Assembly: GCA_013153415.1 (NCBI GenBank)
Contig: JAADEO010000117.1
Coordinates: forward strand, 1 to 6,389
DNA: 6,389 nt
Reading direction: 5' to 3'
Origin: Deltaproteobacteria bacterium
GTDB taxonomy: Bacteria > Desulfobacterota > Anaeroferrophillalia > Anaeroferrophillales > Tharpellaceae
Shown piece after piece: positions 4,871 to 6,389 of the stretch (position 1 is its first letter; every line of letters begins with the position of its first letter). The position numbers were made by a program, and so were the translations under genes. Under the pieces are notes generated by a model that was not told the DNA's origin, did not search any database, and saw only the letters and a list, made by a program, of their open reading frames with translations.

Positions 4871-6217
4871 TTGCGAAACAATCTGTTTCATATCTGGTGG
4901 GCCCGTTTCCGCTGTTGGTATCTGAACTGGCGCTATCTCCTGGTTTCCGGCCTGATGCTTGCCGTCATCCTGGGGGGAGGGCTTTGTCTACTGCTTGGTT
5001 CCGAAACCAGGAAGGTTCCCCTGCTGCTGGCTGATGATGCCTGTTCCCTGGCCGAGGGGAATGACTGGCGGCAGATGCTCAAGCCTGCCGAGCTGGGAAG
5101 CTGGCTGCATGACGAGGCCTTTTCTCGCCTGCCGGTGGCCACCGAATTCGAAGGTGCCACCGCGAACGGTCGCCGGGTGAAAGTCTTTACTACTCTGGAC
5201 CCCGAAATTCAGACCACTCTGATTAAACTTTTGCGACGTTATCACCCTCAGCTCGGGGCCGGGGTCGTGATCGATCTGGCCAGCGGCGCGGTCGAGGCGA
5301 TGGCCTCGTATCGCCACCGCGACGAGGGGGGCAAGATTCTGCCTCGCGAATATGGCAACCTCTGCCTGCATTCACCCTTTCCGGCCGCCTCCCTGTTCAA
5401 AATCGTCACTGCCTACGGAGTCTTGTGCCGCAAAGGCATCGACCGGCATACCACTTTTCCCCTGGTTGGCCGCCGTCATACCCTCTACCGCTACCAGCTC
5501 GGGCTGGGCAAATCGCGTTACCGCTACCGACCGGTGGCGGTTTCCCTGGAGGAGGCTTTCGCTCGTAGCGTCAATCCGATCTTCGGCAAATTCGGGATCG
5601 ATTATTTTCCGCCCCCGAAGCTTATGGCCCTGGGTGAGAAGTTCGCTTTCAATCGGGATCTGGGTTTCGATCTGCCCCTGGAAAGGAGTCTGCTGGTGAC
5701 TCCGGCCAGTGATTTCGAGCGGGCCGAAACCGCTTGCGGCTTTATCAAGAGTACCCGGATTTCGCCCGTTCACGCTGCTTTGCTGGCCGGGGCGCCGCTG
5801 CTGGGCACCGCCCTCAAACAACCCTATGTCGTGGACCGGGTGATCGATGCGCAAGGGGTTGAACTCTACTCGCACCGGCCGGAACCGGCGGTGTTGCAGT
5901 TGGCGAATGCCGGAGCCTGTCGGGAACTGACGGCAATGATGCGGGCCACGGTCCGTTACGGAACCGCGAAAAAATCTTTCCGCCATCTGAAACGGCGTCG
6001 GATCTACCGCCAGTGGGATCTGGGCGGCAAGACCGGCAGTCTCGATATGCCGGGTAACGATCACCGCTGTGAATGGTTCGCCGGCTTTGCCCGGGACCGA
6101 AAACAGGGCTGTCGTTACGCCGTGGCTGTGGTCCTGGTTCACGGCGAGAAGCGGACCATCAGTTCCAGTTACATCGCTGCCGAGTTGATGGCGGCCGAAT
6201 TGAGGAAGAAGCGGTGA
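4871..6217 (+). CDS. Membrane-anchored penicillin-binding transpeptidase, stand-alone catalytic domain
   Basis: A 448-residue protein if started at TTG 4871. The N-terminus is rich in Trp and Arg (W9, W10, W17, W20) and leads into one helix (about residues 23-42), so the rest lies in the periplasm. TTLDPEIQTTL (107-117) is the lead-in of penicillin-binding transpeptidase domains. The three active-site motifs are present: SLFK (Ser174 nucleophile, Lys177), SVN (233-235) and KTGS (387-390). It should cross-link peptidoglycan stem peptides and bind beta-lactams. There is no GT51 glycosyltransferase domain and only about 65 residues between the helix and TTLD, so it has neither the class A architecture nor the class B dimerisation domain. 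The start is uncertain: a stop at 4862-4864 limits extension, no Shine-Dalgarno sequence is well placed (GGAG at 4851-4854 is 16 bases away), and the next ATG (4955) would cut the membrane helix. It follows the structured leader and overlaps the next gene by four bases. Confidence 0.88.
   Translation: MRNNLFHIWWARFRCWYLNWRYLLVSGLMLAVILGGGLCLLLGSETRKVPLLLADDACSLAEGNDWRQMLKPAELGSWLHDEAFSRLPVATEFEGATANGRRVKVFTTLDPEIQTTLIKLLRRYHPQLGAGVVIDLASGAVEAMASYRHRDEGGKILPREYGNLCLHSPFPAASLFKIVTAYGVLCRKGIDRHTTFPLVGRRHTLYRYQLGLGKSRYRYRPVAVSLEEAFARSVNPIFGKFGIDYFPPPKLMALGEKFAFNRDLGFDLPLERSLLVTPASDFERAETACGFIKSTRISPVHAALLAGAPLLGTALKQPYVVDRVIDAQGVELYSHRPEPAVLQLANAGACRELTAMMRATVRYGTAKKSFRHLKRRRIYRQWDLGGKTGSLDMPGNDHRCEWFAGFARDRKQGCRYAVAVVLVHGEKRTISSSYIAAELMAAELRKKR
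6202..6208 (+). promoter_or_regulatory. Ribosome binding site of the radical SAM gene
   Basis: GAGGAAG sits inside the last codons of the transpeptidase gene, five bases before the GTG at 6214. It supports a GTG start that overlaps the transpeptidase stop as GTGA. Confidence 0.7.
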
Positions 6218-6389
6218 AGAACAAGTGCCTGCACCCGCTCTGGGTGATGGGGAAACCCTACTACGATCTCAAAAGCTACTATCGCAACCGTTTCTCCGAC
6301 CGGGTCTACAAGATCCAGATCGATGCCGGGTTCACCTGTCCCAACCGGGACGGGAGTCGGGGGCGGAACGGTTGCAGTTATTGCGATGG
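6214..6389 (+). CDS. TIGR01212/YhcC-like radical SAM protein, N-terminal part (3' truncated)
   Basis: The first 58 codons are visible before the window ends. After a short lead (LWVMGKPYYDLKSYYRNRF) comes VYKIQIDAGFTCPNRDGSRG and then RNGCSYCD. Cys42, Cys54 and Cys57 form the long-spaced C-x11-C-x2-C cluster motif that marks the TIGR01212 family, of which E. coli YhcC is a member; ordinary radical SAM enzymes have C-x3-C-x2-C. The three cysteines would hold the [4Fe-4S] cluster that cleaves S-adenosylmethionine. The reaction of the family was not firmly known to me. The protein is cytoplasmic. Its GTG overlaps the stop of the transpeptidase gene by four bases, so translation is probably coupled, although a functional link to cell-wall synthesis is not implied by this alone. 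Family members are about 300 residues, so most of the gene lies outside. Confidence 0.9.
   Translation, partial: MKNKCLHPLWVMGKPYYDLKSYYRNRFSDRVYKIQIDAGFTCPNRDGSRGRNGCSYCD

Noticed and set aside
4332..4925. A 197-codon + strand frame overlapping the DUF4340 end and the leader
   Set aside because: It reads through a strong terminator hairpin, overlaps the DUF4340 gene by 281 bases in another frame, and is basic, Arg/Ser-rich shadow sequence without a recognisable family.
5372..6142. A 256-codon minus strand frame
   Set aside because: It is a shadow of the transpeptidase gene, whose three catalytic motifs prove the + strand frame; the minus product is His/Gln/Gly-rich and without a domain.

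Overview
The window looks like ordinary chromosomal DNA from a Gram-negative bacterium of moderately high GC content (mid-50s percent by eye). The gene set suggests Desulfobacterota (the former Deltaproteobacteria, e.g. Desulfuromonadales or Desulfobulbales-like). This assignment is inferred from gene content and protein style, and no marker gene fixes it. All recognisable genes are on the + strand, and non-ATG starts are common (GTG, TTG, GTG).

Region 1 (1-4612) is a four-gene operon-like block. It contains the 3' part of an ABC transporter ATPase (cut by the window start), a six-helix ABC-2 permease of GldF type, a large GldG-family auxiliary protein with one transmembrane helix at each end, and a DUF4340 protein anchored by an N-terminal helix. 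The ATPase would power the permease in the inner membrane. GldG and DUF4340 would supply large periplasmic domains. This combination is widespread outside gliding Bacteroidetes, and its substrate is unknown to me. Each gap flanking gldG is exactly filled by a 28-codon open frame that ends two bases before the next start codon. A strong Rho-independent terminator (4643-4694) closes the block.

Region 2 (4695-4870) is a non-coding leader with several GC-rich inverted repeats. Two of these are mutually exclusive pairings, and a seven-T run follows at the start of the next gene. I see no convincing promoter in it.

Region 3 (4871-6389) holds a short membrane-anchored penicillin-binding transpeptidase with all three catalytic motifs but no glycosyltransferase or dimerisation domain. 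It overlaps by four bases the start of a TIGR01212/YhcC-like radical SAM protein, which is cut by the window end.

No mobile elements, CRISPR arrays, rRNA or tRNA genes were seen. The points most worth checking are the twin gap-filling mini-ORFs, the structured leader with the unusual start of the transpeptidase gene, and the uncharacterised ABC/GldG/DUF4340 module.
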